Below are positions 7,383-16,685 of a stretch of 64,000 nt of DNA, in pieces; position 1 is the stretch's first letter; every line of letters starts with the position of its first letter. The translations under genes were made by a program, and so were the position numbers. Source of the DNA: Pseudomonas cremoricolorata (GTDB lineage Bacteria > Pseudomonadota > Gammaproteobacteria > Pseudomonadales > Pseudomonadaceae); contig NZ_CP009455.1 of the NCBI RefSeq assembly GCF_000759535.1, positions 3,844,001 through 3,908,000 on the forward strand, given 5' to 3'. The notes below the pieces were generated by a model that was given only the letters and a program-made list of their open reading frames with translations, had not been told where the DNA came from and did no database searches.

Positions 7383-9383
7383 TCAATGCGGCGCCCGGTG
7401 AATGGTCTTGAGCAAGTCTTCCGGGCTGATGTGCCCGACCACCTGGCCCACCGCGCTGCCCGGGGTGGGCAGGTCGATGATGTGGTTTTTCATCTTGCCG
7501 ATCACGTGCATTTCACACGGCTTGCAATCGAATTTCAGGGTCAGCACTTCATCGCCCTGGATCAGTTGCATCGGCGCCACCTTAGTGCGTACGCCGGTTA
7601 CGCCCTTGGCCTGCTTGGGGCACAGGTTGAACGAGAACCGCAGGCAGTGCTTGGTGATCATCACCGGCACTTCGCCGTGTTCCTCGTGGGCCTCGTAGGC
7701 AGCATCGATCAGCTTGACCCCGTGGCGATGGTAGAAATCGCGGGCCTTCTGGTTGTAGACGTTGGCCAGGAACGACAGGTGCGCCTCCGGGTACACCGGT
7801 GGTGGGCTGGTCTCGGCCTTGCGCGCACCGCGCGGATGGGCCTGCACGCGCGCTTCGGTCAGCGCATCGATGGCTTCGCGGCGCAGCGCTTTGAGCTGTG
7901 AGTTGGGAATGAAGAACGCCTGCGGCGCGTCCAGCTCGATGGCGGTGGCGTGGTACTGGGTGGTGCCCAGCTGGCCGAGCAGGTCGTGCAATTGCTCGAG
8001 CGCCTGTTCAGGCTTGTTGGCAGCGCCGAACGGGCCTGGCAACTGCACCTGAACGCTGACGCCTTCTTCACTGCGCGCGGTCAGCGCCAGGTGCGACTCG
8101 CGCAGTTCGGCGTGCCAGCTCAGGCCCACGCGACGCTCGGCCGAGGTGCGCTGCAGGGCTTGCTGCCAGTTGTGGTCGAGGTTACGCGACAGCGGATGGT
8201 TCGGGCGCAGCTTGTACAGCCCGGCCGGCATCTCGTTGGGCTCGACGCGGTAGCGGTAGCGCGGCTGGCCGTCTCCCTCGAACTGCCCGCGTGGCTCGGC
8301 GATATTGGCGCGAAAACCCAGCACTTCGCGCTTGAGCAGCACGTTGAGGCCATCACCGTTGGTCAACGGCACCTCGGTGACCACCAGCAGGTCGCGCTTG
8401 TTGACCTTCTCGACCACGCCCACCGGCAGGCCGGTGAAGGTCGGCGAGTCGAACGCGCCGATGTCGATCTTGCGGTCGCTGACGAAGTAGTCGGTGCTGC
8501 CGCGGTGGAAGGTCTTGTCCGGGTCAGGAATGAAGAAATGCTCGGTCCGCCCGCTGGAAGCTCGGGCCAGCGCGGGGCGGTCTTCGAGAATGGCGTCGAG
8601 TTCCTTGCGGTAGTGGGCGGTGATGTTCTTCACATAGCCCATGTCCTTGTAGCGGCCCTCGATCTTGAACGAACGCACGCCGGCATCGACCAGATCACGC
8701 AAGTTGGCGGTCTGGTTGTTGTCTTTCATCGACAGCAGGTGTTTCTCGAAGGCCACCACCCGGCCCTGGTCGTCCTTGAGGGTGTAGGGCAGGCGGCAGG
8801 CCTGGGAGCAATCACCCCGGTTGGCGCTGCGCCCGGTCTGTGCGTGGGAGATGTTGCACTGCCCGGAGAACGCCACGCACAGCGCACCGTGGATGAAGAA
8901 CTCGATGGCCGCGTCGGTTTCGCTGGCGATGCTGCGAATCTGCTGCAGGTTCAGCTCACGGGCCAATACCAGTTGCGAGAAGCCGGCCTGGTCGAGAAAA
9001 CGCGCGCGTTCCAGGGTGCGGATGTCGGTCTGGGTGCTGGCGTGCAGCTCGATGGGCGGAATATCCAGCTCCATCACCCCGAGGTCCTGCACGATCAGCG
9101 CGTCGACGCCGGCATCGTACAACTGATGAATCAGCGCACGCGCCGGCTCCAGCTCGTTGTCGTGGAGGATGGTGTTGAGGGTAGTGAACACCCGCGCATG
9201 ATAGCGACGGGCGAAGGTCACCAGCTCGGCGATTTCCTTCACCTCGTTGCAGGCGTTGTGCCGCGCGCCAAAGCTGGGGCCGCCAATATAGATGGCGTCA
9301 GCGCCATGCAGGATCGCTTCGCGGGCAATGCTCACGTCACGGGCGGGGCTGAGCAGTTCGAGGTGGTTCTTGGGCAGGGACAT
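7383..9383 (-). CDS. rlhA: RlhA, U32-family 23S rRNA hydroxylation enzyme
   Basis: Encodes 666 residues from MSLPKNHLELLSPARD; the frame stays open further upstream but that stretch overlaps the TonB receptor gene. It closely follows E. coli RlhA (YdcP, about 650 residues) along its whole length: HGADAIYIGGPSFGARHN at the start, then GDCSQACRLPYTLKDDQG, YKDMGYVKNITAHYRKELD, the DUF3656 middle and a late NLCPKQAKG and CKPCEMHVIGK. RlhA makes 5-hydroxycytidine at C2501 of 23S rRNA using prephenate-linked chemistry. The conserved cysteines of the U32 cluster site (GQC, GDCSQAC) are present. The length separates it from the shorter TrhP/YegQ. Annotation as 'collagenase-like protease' would be out of date. 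Confidence 0.9.
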   Translation of the reverse strand: MSLPKNHLELLSPARDVSIAREAILHGADAIYIGGPSFGARHNACNEVKEIAELVTFARRYHARVFTTLNTILHDNELEPARALIHQLYDAGVDALIVQDLGVMELDIPPIELHASTQTDIRTLERARFLDQAGFSQLVLARELNLQQIRSIASETDAAIEFFIHGALCVAFSGQCNISHAQTGRSANRGDCSQACRLPYTLKDDQGRVVAFEKHLLSMKDNNQTANLRDLVDAGVRSFKIEGRYKDMGYVKNITAHYRKELDAILEDRPALARASSGRTEHFFIPDPDKTFHRGSTDYFVSDRKIDIGAFDSPTFTGLPVGVVEKVNKRDLLVVTEVPLTNGDGLNVLLKREVLGFRANIAEPRGQFEGDGQPRYRYRVEPNEMPAGLYKLRPNHPLSRNLDHNWQQALQRTSAERRVGLSWHAELRESHLALTARSEEGVSVQVQLPGPFGAANKPEQALEQLHDLLGQLGTTQYHATAIELDAPQAFFIPNSQLKALRREAIDALTEARVQAHPRGARKAETSPPPVYPEAHLSFLANVYNQKARDFYHRHGVKLIDAAYEAHEEHGEVPVMITKHCLRFSFNLCPKQAKGVTGVRTKVAPMQLIQGDEVLTLKFDCKPCEMHVIGKMKNHIIDLPTPGSAVGQVVGHISPEDLLKTIHRAPH

Positions 9384-9493
9384 GTCGTTATGGTCAGGCT
9401 TGTCACGGTCGAGGCGGGGGATTGTAGCGGTGAAACGCCGCCCCGGCACCCTCGAGCTGCCCAGTTGCACACCGGGCAGCTCGCGCGCGCAGC

Positions 9494-11596
9494 CTAGAAC
9501 TGATATTCCAGCCCGGCGCCGGCGTACCAACTGCGTCCTGGCGCGGCTTCGTAGTAGCGGCCATTGCCGTCGCCGACGATCACCGAACCGACGTACTGGC
9601 GGTCGAGCAGGTTGTCCAGCCGTACCAGCTCTCGGAAGGTCCATGGGCCCAAGGTCTGCTCGAACTGGGTGCGCCAGTTGAACACGGTGTAAGCGGGCGC
9701 GGCGTGCTGCTGGTTGCTGTCCTCGACATACACCTTGCTGCGGTACTGACCCTCCAGGCCCATGCTGATGCCCTCGCGCGGCGTCCACACCAGCTCGGCG
9801 AACAGGCTGCTGCGCGGTACGCCCGGCAGCTGGTTGCCTTTATCGACGGTCTGGCCGCTCTTGCTGAAGTCCTGGGCGTAGGTGGCGTCGAGCCAGGTGT
9901 AGGCGAGGTTGGCCTGCCACTGCGGGCTGAACTCGCGCTGCACGCTCAGCTCCAGGCCACGGCGCAGGGTCTTGCCGGCGTTCTGGTAGCTGGTGCGACC
10001 GGCTTCGGAGGCGTACACCACCACCTCGTCATCGGTACGGATCTCGAACAGCGCGGCGTTGATGCGGGTGTTGGCATCGGGTCGCGCTTTAAGGCCCAGT
10101 TCGACCTGGGTGCTGGTCGCAGGGGAAAGACCGAAGTTGAATGCACCGCCAGCGCCCGGCGCGTAGGCCATTTCGGCCTGGGTCGGGGTTTCCACCGCCT
10201 TGCCGGCGCTGATGTAGCCTTGCAGCTCGGGGGTGAAGGCGTACATCAGTGCCAGGCTCGGCAGGGTGCGCTGGTAGGTGCGCGAACCGCTGGAGTCGCC
10301 ATCGTCCAGGTAGTGGTCGTCGACCTTCATGCGCAAGCTGCTGCGGCGCAGGCCGGCCTCGAAGGTCCAGTGCTCGATCTCCCAGTGCGCCTGCACATAG
10401 GGGTCAAGGCTGGTGGCGGTGTCAATCTCGTCACGGCGCAGTTCGCCTTTGACGCCCAAGGTATCGCCGCTGAAGTTCTGGAAGCCGCGCCGATCGTCCT
10501 GGCTGCGGTCGTAGTCGGCGCCGACGGTGACTTTCAGATCCCCCGGCGCCGCACTGATCGGCTGAATCCAGCGCAGCGTGCCGCCGTGGAACTCGCGGTC
10601 GAAGTCGACCACGCCGCCACCGCGCAGATTGGGTAGCGCACCTTTGGGGATCGACAGGTACTGGATCACGCTGCGCTTGCCGCCATACAGGTTGAACTGC
10701 AAGGTGGCGTCGCCAAAGGCGCGTTCGTAGTTCATGCCCAGCTGCTGGTGGTGGATGCTCTTGCGTGTGTCGTAGCTCAAGGCGTTGGCCGACACCGACC
10801 GCGGGTCATCCTTGTAGCCTTGCCAGGTCTGGCCGAGCGGGTCTTGCGTGCCGTTCTGCTCGAGGCTGCTGAAGATCAGCGCCAGGCGGCTGTCCTGGTC
10901 AGGGTTGACGTGGACCTTGGCGAAGGTCTGGTCGCGGCGCGCGGCGCTGTGGTCGCGGTAGCCGTCGGTATCCATGCGCGAAGCGTCGACGATGAACCCG
11001 GCATCGTCATTGCCGCCCTCGCCATACACCCGCTGCTTGCTGAAACCGTCGCTGCCGTAGGTGGTGGCTGCGCCGACCTTGGGCGGGCCGCTGCCATCAC
11101 GGGAAAACATCTGGATCACCCCGCCTGCGTTGCTGCCGTAGATGGCCGAGGCCGGGCCGCGCAGCACTTCGACGCGATCGGCCACATCGAGGTTGAGCGT
11201 TGCCGCCTGGCCCTGACCATCGGGTGTGCTGGCGGGAATGCCATCGCTGATCAGCTTCAGGCCACGAATGCCGAAGGCCGAACGCGCGCCGTAGCCGCGC
11301 GAGGAAATCTGCAAGTCTTGGGCATAGTTCTGACGGTTCTGCACCACCAGGCCAGGCACACGGTTGAGCGCCTCGGACAGATTGACGCCCAGTTGGCCAT
11401 CGGCGAACTGGCTGCGCTCGACGGTATCGACCGAGAACGGCAGGTCGAAACTGGCGCTGGGGGCGTAGCTGCCGGTCACCACCAGCGGTTCGAGCAGGGT
11501 GAACGAGGCGGGCGGCTGGGCCCAGGCGACGCCGCACAGGCCAAGGCCCGGGAGCAGGGCGGTGAACGGGCGGCACCAGGAAAAAGCGTGGGTCAT
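9494..11596 (-). CDS. TonB-dependent outer-membrane receptor
   Basis: Encodes 700 residues. A signal peptide (about residues 1-26, ending GVAWA) is followed by a TonB-box-like LEPLVVTGSY. The plug domain holds FDLPFSVDTVERSQF, VPGLVVQNRQNYAQD and the RGPASAIYGSNAGGVIQ signature. A beta-barrel follows, ending in the aromatic C-terminus GAGLEYQF. Energy comes from TonB-ExbBD. The substrate cannot be read from sequence; iron chelates, copper or vitamins are possible. A terminator from ridA lies immediately upstream (11614-11653), so the gene must have its own promoter within about 60 bases or be read through from ridA. No regulator or Fur box was identified. Confidence 0.85.
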   Translation of the reverse strand: MTHAFSWCRPFTALLPGLGLCGVAWAQPPASFTLLEPLVVTGSYAPSASFDLPFSVDTVERSQFADGQLGVNLSEALNRVPGLVVQNRQNYAQDLQISSRGYGARSAFGIRGLKLISDGIPASTPDGQGQAATLNLDVADRVEVLRGPASAIYGSNAGGVIQMFSRDGSGPPKVGAATTYGSDGFSKQRVYGEGGNDDAGFIVDASRMDTDGYRDHSAARRDQTFAKVHVNPDQDSRLALIFSSLEQNGTQDPLGQTWQGYKDDPRSVSANALSYDTRKSIHHQQLGMNYERAFGDATLQFNLYGGKRSVIQYLSIPKGALPNLRGGGVVDFDREFHGGTLRWIQPISAAPGDLKVTVGADYDRSQDDRRGFQNFSGDTLGVKGELRRDEIDTATSLDPYVQAHWEIEHWTFEAGLRRSSLRMKVDDHYLDDGDSSGSRTYQRTLPSLALMYAFTPELQGYISAGKAVETPTQAEMAYAPGAGGAFNFGLSPATSTQVELGLKARPDANTRINAALFEIRTDDEVVVYASEAGRTSYQNAGKTLRRGLELSVQREFSPQWQANLAYTWLDATYAQDFSKSGQTVDKGNQLPGVPRSSLFAELVWTPREGISMGLEGQYRSKVYVEDSNQQHAAPAYTVFNWRTQFEQTLGPWTFRELVRLDNLLDRQYVGSVIVGDGNGRYYEAAPGRSWYAGAGLEYQF

Positions 11597-11613
11597 GCGG
11601 GGCAGGTTCCTGC

Positions 11614-11653
11614 AAAAAAAGCGAGGACGCGGCCGGCATACGCCAGCCGCGTC
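11614..11653 (-). terminator. Rho-independent terminator of the RidA gene
   Basis: On the minus strand GACGCGGC (11653-11646) and GCCGCGTC (11633-11626) form an 8-bp stem with a 12-base loop. A short CTCGC and then a run of seven T (11620-11614) follow. It lies seven bases after the RidA-family stop codon. Confidence 0.8.
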
Positions 11654-11659
11654 GGTGAA

Positions 11660-12040
11660 TCAGCCTTGGGCGGCCATGGCGGTGACTTCCACGCGCATGC
11701 CGTCGAAGGCCAGCGACGCCACACCGACGGCGGCCCGCACGGGCCAGGGTTTGGCGAAGAAGCGCTGATAGACCTCGTTGAACACGGCGCGGTCGGCCAT
11801 GTCGGTGAGGTAGATGGTCAGGTGCAGCACACGATCCATGCCGCTGCCGGCACGCTCGAGGGCCTCCTTGAGCGCCTGCAAGGTGCATTCGCACTGGGTG
11901 ACGATATCGCCCAGCTCAAGGCTGCCGTCGGCGCGCACGGGAATTTGCGTGGTCACCAGCAGGCCGTTGAACAGCGCCACGTCGGAGGAAATCGACTCGG
12001 CGTCGCTGTCGGGGATGAAGGTGATGTCCTGAGTGCTCAT
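11660..12040 (-). CDS. RidA family protein
   Basis: Encodes 126 residues of the YjgF/YER057c/UK114 (RidA) fold. The central DIVTQCECTLQALKEAL, the HLTIYLTDMADRAVFNEVY stretch and the terminal FDGMRVEVTAMAA are typical of the family. RidA proteins hydrolyse reactive enamine/imine intermediates made by PLP enzymes; the archetype needs an arginine near residue 105. Here R in WPVRAAVGV occupies the expected position, so deaminase activity is plausible. It forms a trimer in known relatives. Divergent from trmK at 12194. Confidence 0.85.
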   Translation of the reverse strand: MSTQDITFIPDSDAESISSDVALFNGLLVTTQIPVRADGSLELGDIVTQCECTLQALKEALERAGSGMDRVLHLTIYLTDMADRAVFNEVYQRFFAKPWPVRAAVGVASLAFDGMRVEVTAMAAQG

Positions 12041-12193
12041 GGGAAATCGCTACCTGGGCAGTGGGAAAGCCTGGAAGCCTACTTGAGCACTGCGTCGGGG
12101 TCGAGCCGCGTGGCCGGCAATGATTGTATTGCCCGCCCTGGCCCGGCAGAATCACGCCCCTTTCAATTTGCCACGCCGCAACGAGGTCAAGGC

Positions 12194-12886
12194 TTGAACG
12201 AACAGACTCTGTCGCTGCGCCTGGAACGGGTAGCGGCCAACATTCCCCAGGGCGCACGCCTGGCCGACATCGGCTCGGACCACGGCTACCTGCCCATCGC
12301 CTTGTACCTGCGCGGGGTGATCGAGGCGGGGGTCGCCGGGGAAGTCGCCTTGGCACCGTTTCACTCGGCCCAAGGCAAAGTGCGCAAGAACGGCCTGCAG
12401 GCGCACATCACCGTGCGCCACGCCAGTGGCCTTGCGGCCATCGAGGCGCACGACCGCATCACCGCCATCAGCTTGTGCGGTATGGGTGGCGAGACGATTC
12501 GCGACATTCTCGAAGCCGGCCGCGAGCGTTTGCGCGGTGATGAGCTGCTGGTGCTGCAACCGAACGTGCGCGAATGGGTGGCCCGTGGTTGGCTGGCGGC
12601 CAACGGTTACCAAATCCTCCACGAGGAAATCCTCGAGGAAAATCAGTTCACCTACGAAATCATCGTCGCCCAGCGCGGCGAGGCGGTCAGCTACAGCCCT
12701 GAACAGTTGTACTTTGGCCCGCTGCTCATGGCTCAGCGCAGCCCGCTGTTCCTCGCCAAGTGGCGGTTGAACCTGCAACGCAAGGAGCGGGTGGTGGCGC
12801 GTTTCGAACGGGCTCGGGAAGTGCCTGCGGCCAAGCGTGAGGAAGTGGGCGAGCAACTGCGCATGATTCGCCAGTTGCTCGCCTGA
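12194..12886 (+). CDS. trmK: TrmK-family tRNA (adenine-22-N1) methyltransferase
   Basis: Encodes 230 residues from a TTG at 12194, chosen because GAGG stands seven bases before it and LNEQTLSLRLERVA matches the family start. Much longer upstream readings run antisense to RidA and the receptor and are artefacts. The SAM-binding motif is LADIGSDHGYLPIAL; the TrmK signature CGMGGETIRDIL and the late LVLQPNVREWVARGWL follow. The family methylates N1 of A22 in tRNAs. The gene converges with ybhN, and their stops are three bases apart. Confidence 0.85.
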   Translation: MNEQTLSLRLERVAANIPQGARLADIGSDHGYLPIALYLRGVIEAGVAGEVALAPFHSAQGKVRKNGLQAHITVRHASGLAAIEAHDRITAISLCGMGGETIRDILEAGRERLRGDELLVLQPNVREWVARGWLAANGYQILHEEILEENQFTYEIIVAQRGEAVSYSPEQLYFGPLLMAQRSPLFLAKWRLNLQRKERVVARFERAREVPAAKREEVGEQLRMIRQLLA

Positions 12887-12888
12887 GT

Positions 12889-13851
12889 TCAGCGTTGTGG
12901 CGCGTCGCTGGCGCGCTGTTGGCGCATGGATTTGGCGCGCTTTTCCAGCACCAGGTAGGTAATCACCGCAGCCATCAACGGAATCAGGTAGTACAGCGTG
13001 CGGTAGCCCAATAGCGCCGCCACCAGGCTGCCCTGGCTCAATTGCCCGCTGAGCAGGGCCAGGAACACCGTCTCCAGCACGCCAAGCCCGGCCGGAATGT
13101 GCGCCACCACCCCGGCCACGCAGCTGATCATCAGCACGCCGAATACCGATGGGTAGAACACATCCCCAGGCATCAGCCACCAGATCAACGCCGCCATCAA
13201 CAGCCAGTTGCTGCCACCGAGCGCCACCTGACACAGGGCCAGACGCAGCGATGGCAAGGTCAGTTCGTGGCCGCGGATGGACCAGGTGCGTCGCGTGGCC
13301 AGGCCGCAGGCGAGTAGATAGCCCGCCACGACCGCCAGCATCAGCACGCCGATCAGTTGCAGACCGGTCACGCCCACGGCCCAGTCATCGGGCAGCTTGA
13401 CCTGACGCAAGGCGAACACCACACCAGCCACCAGCAGGTACCCCATCCAGTTGGTCAGCAGGCCAAGGGTCAGAATCCGCGTGATGGTGCCGTTATCCAG
13501 GCCAAGCCGCCCGTAGAGTCGGTAACGCAGCGCCACGCCACCGACCCAGGTGGTGAAGTTGAGGTTGAACGCGTAGCAGACGAATGCAATCGGCAGCACC
13601 TGCCGCGCTGGCAGGTTATGCCCGGTGTAGGCGCGGGCCAGCAGGTCGTAGCTGGCGAACACCACATAGCTGCACGCCGCGATACCCAGGCCGATCAGCA
13701 GCGTGCTGAGCTTGTAGGCCTGCAACGACTCCCGCACCTCGTTCCAGTCCAGATTGCGTGCCAGTGAGTACAGCAGGGCCGGAATCAACACGATGAACAA
13801 CACGGTGAACAGGCGCTTGCCCCATTTCATCCAGTTTTGCTTGGCTGGCAT
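12889..13851 (-). CDS. ybhN: YbhN family inner-membrane protein (UPF0104)
   Basis: Encodes 320 residues with about eight membrane helices and the lysylphosphatidylglycerol-synthase/flippase-like fold. FNLNFTTWVGGVALRYRLY and AHIPAGLGVLETVFLALL are the family signatures. Its ATG shares one base with the clsB stop (TGATG), so translation is coupled. The order ybhP-clsB-ybhN is that of E. coli ybhP-ybhO-ybhN. A role in moving or shaping phospholipids beside cardiolipin synthase is likely but unproven. The C-terminus is basic and cytoplasmic. Confidence 0.85.
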   Translation of the reverse strand: MPAKQNWMKWGKRLFTVLFIVLIPALLYSLARNLDWNEVRESLQAYKLSTLLIGLGIAACSYVVFASYDLLARAYTGHNLPARQVLPIAFVCYAFNLNFTTWVGGVALRYRLYGRLGLDNGTITRILTLGLLTNWMGYLLVAGVVFALRQVKLPDDWAVGVTGLQLIGVLMLAVVAGYLLACGLATRRTWSIRGHELTLPSLRLALCQVALGGSNWLLMAALIWWLMPGDVFYPSVFGVLMISCVAGVVAHIPAGLGVLETVFLALLSGQLSQGSLVAALLGYRTLYYLIPLMAAVITYLVLEKRAKSMRQQRASDAPQR

Positions 13852-15053
13852 CAGGCTTGCCCCTCATGGATATCGGCCGTGGTGGGTGCTTCAGGTTGCA
13901 GCGATTGCAGGCGCTGGCGGTGCGCGGGCAGCCAGCCGGCGATGCGTGGGAAGAAGCGGGTGATGTGAAAGCCGAGGAAGATCAGCGGTGCACGCCACCA
14001 GTAACCGCGGATCATGCGCTCCAGGGTCACGGTCTTGCAGTGCTGTTCGGCCAGGCCGCTGAGGTGCTCGTAGAGCCGCTGGTTGAACGCCCGATCACGG
14101 ATCAGCAGGTTCGCTTCCAGGTTCAGCGACAGGCTCAGCGGGTCGAGGTTGCTGGAACCGACCGTCGACCACAGGTCGTCGATCAGCGCGACCTTGCCGT
14201 GCAGTGGCCGCTGGCAATACTCATAGATGCGCACGTTGTCGCGCAGCAGGTAGTTGTACAGCAGCCGCGACAAGGCCCGCACCCAGCGCATGTCGGGCTG
14301 GCCTTGCAGAATCAGTGTCACCTCCACGCCACGGCGGGCGGCATTGCGCAGTTCGCGCAGCAGTCGGTAACCGGGGAAGAAGTACGCGTTGGCCACCACG
14401 ATGCGCTGGCGGGCCATGCGAAAGCCTTCCAGGTAATAGGCTTCGATCTCGGTGCGGTGGCGGCCGTTGTCGCGCTCGGCCAGCACCGCGGTGACAGTGC
14501 CGGCCGGCTCGGTCAACGGGCGCACTTGGCTAGCCGGTTCGAGCACACCGCTCATCAGCCGTTTGCTGGAGGCATGCAACTGCGCCACCACCGGACCGGT
14601 GACCTCCACCGCGTAATCCTGCTTGGCCATCGCGCCGAAATCGCCCAAGTGGTCAGCGCTGTAATTGATGCCGCCAATGAACGCCCGCTCACCATCGACG
14701 ACCACGATCTTGCGGTGCAGGCGGCGGAACAGGTTGGTGCGCATGCCAGCCACGCGCGGCTGCGGGTCGAAGACGTGGAAGCCGACGCCCACCTGGGTCA
14801 TCGAGCAGACGAACTCATCGCTCAGTGACGCCGTGCCGTAGCCATCGACCGCCACCTCCACTCGCACCCCACGCGTAGCGGCTTCGATCAACACTTGACG
14901 CAACTGCTGACCGACCTTGTCGTCGAAAATGATGAAGGTTTCCAGCAGTACTTCTTCGCGGGCCTGGGCGATGGCCTCGAACACCCGCGGGTAGTACTCC
15001 TCGCCATTGATCAGCAACTCGACCTGGTTGCCTTCGACCCATGGGCGCTTCAC
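13851..15053 (-). CDS. clsB: Cardiolipin synthase B
   Basis: Encodes 400 residues from a GTG at 15053 that overlaps the ybhP stop as GTGA, with AGGTGAG just before it. It is a phospholipase D superfamily protein with two HKD motifs: HRKIVVVDGERAFIGGIN and HGKVALIDDLWSTVGSSN. ClsB makes cardiolipin from phosphatidylglycerol and can use other head groups. Near the end a short hydrophobic segment (APLIFLGFHITRFFP) may touch the membrane. The length is typical of ClsB, without the N-terminal membrane helices of ClsA. It is the middle gene of a tightly overlapping three-gene operon. Confidence 0.9.
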   Translation of the reverse strand: MKRPWVEGNQVELLINGEEYYPRVFEAIAQAREEVLLETFIIFDDKVGQQLRQVLIEAATRGVRVEVAVDGYGTASLSDEFVCSMTQVGVGFHVFDPQPRVAGMRTNLFRRLHRKIVVVDGERAFIGGINYSADHLGDFGAMAKQDYAVEVTGPVVAQLHASSKRLMSGVLEPASQVRPLTEPAGTVTAVLAERDNGRHRTEIEAYYLEGFRMARQRIVVANAYFFPGYRLLRELRNAARRGVEVTLILQGQPDMRWVRALSRLLYNYLLRDNVRIYEYCQRPLHGKVALIDDLWSTVGSSNLDPLSLSLNLEANLLIRDRAFNQRLYEHLSGLAEQHCKTVTLERMIRGYWWRAPLIFLGFHITRFFPRIAGWLPAHRQRLQSLQPEAPTTADIHEGQA

Positions 15054-15835
15054 AAACTCACCTGCGCCACCAGCGGAGCATGATCGGAAAGGTGCGACCA
15101 CGGGTACTTGGACAAGACCTGTGCACCGCTGGGCATGGCATTGCGTAAGTAAATGCGGTCGAGTCGCAGCAGCGGCAGGCGCGCCGGAAAGCTGCGCGCC
15201 GGGGTACCGAAGCGCTCGCCAAAGGCTTCCACCAGGTGCTGAGAGAGCACGGCGTCGGCCTTGAGCCGCCAGTCGTTGAAATCGCCGGCGATGATCACCG
15301 GTGCCCTCGCCGGCAGACGTTCGAGCAGATCCAGCAGCAAACGCACCTGGCTCTGCCGGTGCGCTTCCCTCAGGCCCAGGTGCACGCAGATGGCGTGCAC
15401 CTCATCGTGCCCCGGCACCTCCAGGCGGCAATGCAACAGGCCGCGTTGTTCGTTGCCCTCGACGCTGACGTCGAGGTTGTTGTGCTCAGCGATGGCGAAT
15501 TTCGACAGCAGGGCATTGCCATGATCGCCATGGGGATAGACCGCGTTGCGCCCGTAGGCGAACTGCGGCCACATGCTGTCGGCGAGGAATTCGTACTGCG
15601 GCGTTTCCGGCCACAACGGGTGGCGTTCGGCGTGCTCACGGTGGCTGCCGTGCACCTCTTGCAGGAACACCAGGTCAGCCCCGGTGGCGCGCACCGCATC
15701 GCGCAGTTCAGGCAGGATGAAGCGCCGGTTCAGGGCAGTGAAGCCCTTGTGCACGTTGAGCGTCAGCACGTTGAGGCGACTGACCTGGATGCCACTGCTG
15801 GCGACGACGCTGGGCTGGGCGAGGATCGACGTCAT
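15050..15835 (-). CDS. ybhP: YbhP-type endonuclease/exonuclease/phosphatase family protein
   Basis: Encodes 261 residues from the ATG at 15835, five bases after AAGGAG; a GTG two codons earlier is less well placed. The EEP fold is shown by LNVLTLNVHKGF, LVFLQEVHG, the catalytic VIIAGDFNDW and the closing LSDHAPLVAQV. The substrate is unknown; relatives act on phospho-head groups or nucleic acids. It leads the ybhP-clsB-ybhN operon and lacks an obvious signal peptide, so it should be cytoplasmic. Its ribosome site lies inside a small perfect hairpin (15838-15853). Confidence 0.85.
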   Translation of the reverse strand: MTSILAQPSVVASSGIQVSRLNVLTLNVHKGFTALNRRFILPELRDAVRATGADLVFLQEVHGSHREHAERHPLWPETPQYEFLADSMWPQFAYGRNAVYPHGDHGNALLSKFAIAEHNNLDVSVEGNEQRGLLHCRLEVPGHDEVHAICVHLGLREAHRQSQVRLLLDLLERLPARAPVIIAGDFNDWRLKADAVLSQHLVEAFGERFGTPARSFPARLPLLRLDRIYLRNAMPSGAQVLSKYPWSHLSDHAPLVAQVSL

Positions 15836-15837
15836 GC

Positions 15838-15853
15838 GCACTCCTTGGAGTGC
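15838..15853 (-). promoter_or_regulatory. Hairpin enclosing the ybhP ribosome-binding site
   Basis: On the minus strand the sequence GCACTCCAAGGAGTGC is a self-complementary element with seven-base arms around a two-base centre, and it contains the AAGGAG ribosome site two bases before the ybhP start region. If formed in the message it would hide the site and lower operon translation. The hairpin is seen directly; the effect is inferred. Confidence 0.35.
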
Positions 15854-16107
15854 AACGCAGGCAGCGCTGGCAAGGCGGGCAGGGCGCAGGGCCAGCCGGT
15901 CGGGTCGAGGCAGGTAAGGCTCACGCGCAAGTTCTCCGAAAAGTCGTTAGGCAATCGACCTGCGTGAGCTCGATGAGGTTCACCCGTCTGGCGCAATCCG
16001 CAATCAATGTGCCATGAGCGCTCCGTGCAGCGGCGACGATGCTGGGAACTTTGCTTGCCCAGCGCGCCTCCACCGAAGACCGCGCACCTGCACCTGACGG
16101 AGGGCAC

Positions 16108-16659
16108 ATGGCCAGGCACATCATTCATTACACCGGGCCGATCAACTCATCGACCTGCGGCAACCTCATCAATACCTGCGCCAAGGCGATCAATCAGGGT
16201 GCCAGTGAGCTCCAAGTCAACGTTGCCACCATGGGCGGGGAATGCAGCTACGGTTTCACCCTGTACAACTTCTTGCGCTCGTTACCCGTACCACTGCACA
16301 CCCATAACCTCGGCACCGTCGAATCGATGGGCAATATCCTGTTTCTTGCCGGCGAGCAGCGTACGGCCTGCCGCTACAGCAAGTTTCTGTTCCATCCGTT
16401 TCACTGGACGCTGCATGGCTCGGTCGACCACGCGCGCATGACCGAATACGCCATGAGCCTGGACTACGACCTCGAGTTGTACGCCAAGATCGTCGCCGAA
16501 CGCACCGCCGGTGCTGCACAGGTGCTCGACGTGCCGCGCTACCTGACGGCCTACCCGCGAATTCTCGGCCCGCAAGAAGCGCTCGACTGCGGCATGATCA
16601 CCGCCATCGACGAGCGGCGCATCGACACCGACGCCGTGCAGTGGAGCGTGCATGCCTGA
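16108..16659 (+). CDS. ClpP-like serine protease fold protein
   Basis: Encodes 183 residues from the ATG at 16108 with GGAGG seven bases before it. It has the ClpP/crotonase fold. The catalytic Ser is probably S73 in TVESMGNILFLAG, the His H96 in KFLFHPFHW, and an Asp near the end (CGMITAIDERR) may complete a triad. It is distant from housekeeping ClpP, has no propeptide, and is not next to clpX or clpA. Pseudomonads carry such solitary 'ATP-dependent Clp protease proteolytic subunit' relatives; partners and substrates are unknown. About 270 bases divide it from the divergent ybhP. Confidence 0.7.
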   Translation: MARHIIHYTGPINSSTCGNLINTCAKAINQGASELQVNVATMGGECSYGFTLYNFLRSLPVPLHTHNLGTVESMGNILFLAGEQRTACRYSKFLFHPFHWTLHGSVDHARMTEYAMSLDYDLELYAKIVAERTAGAAQVLDVPRYLTAYPRILGPQEALDCGMITAIDERRIDTDAVQWSVHA

Positions 16660-16685
16660 GCTACCGGCATGCAGCGCTCGACGGG

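Noticed and set aside
10748..12193. Upstream 480 codons of the long frame that ends in trmK
   Set aside because: Antisense to the receptor and RidA genes; TrmK homology begins only at the TTG 12194.
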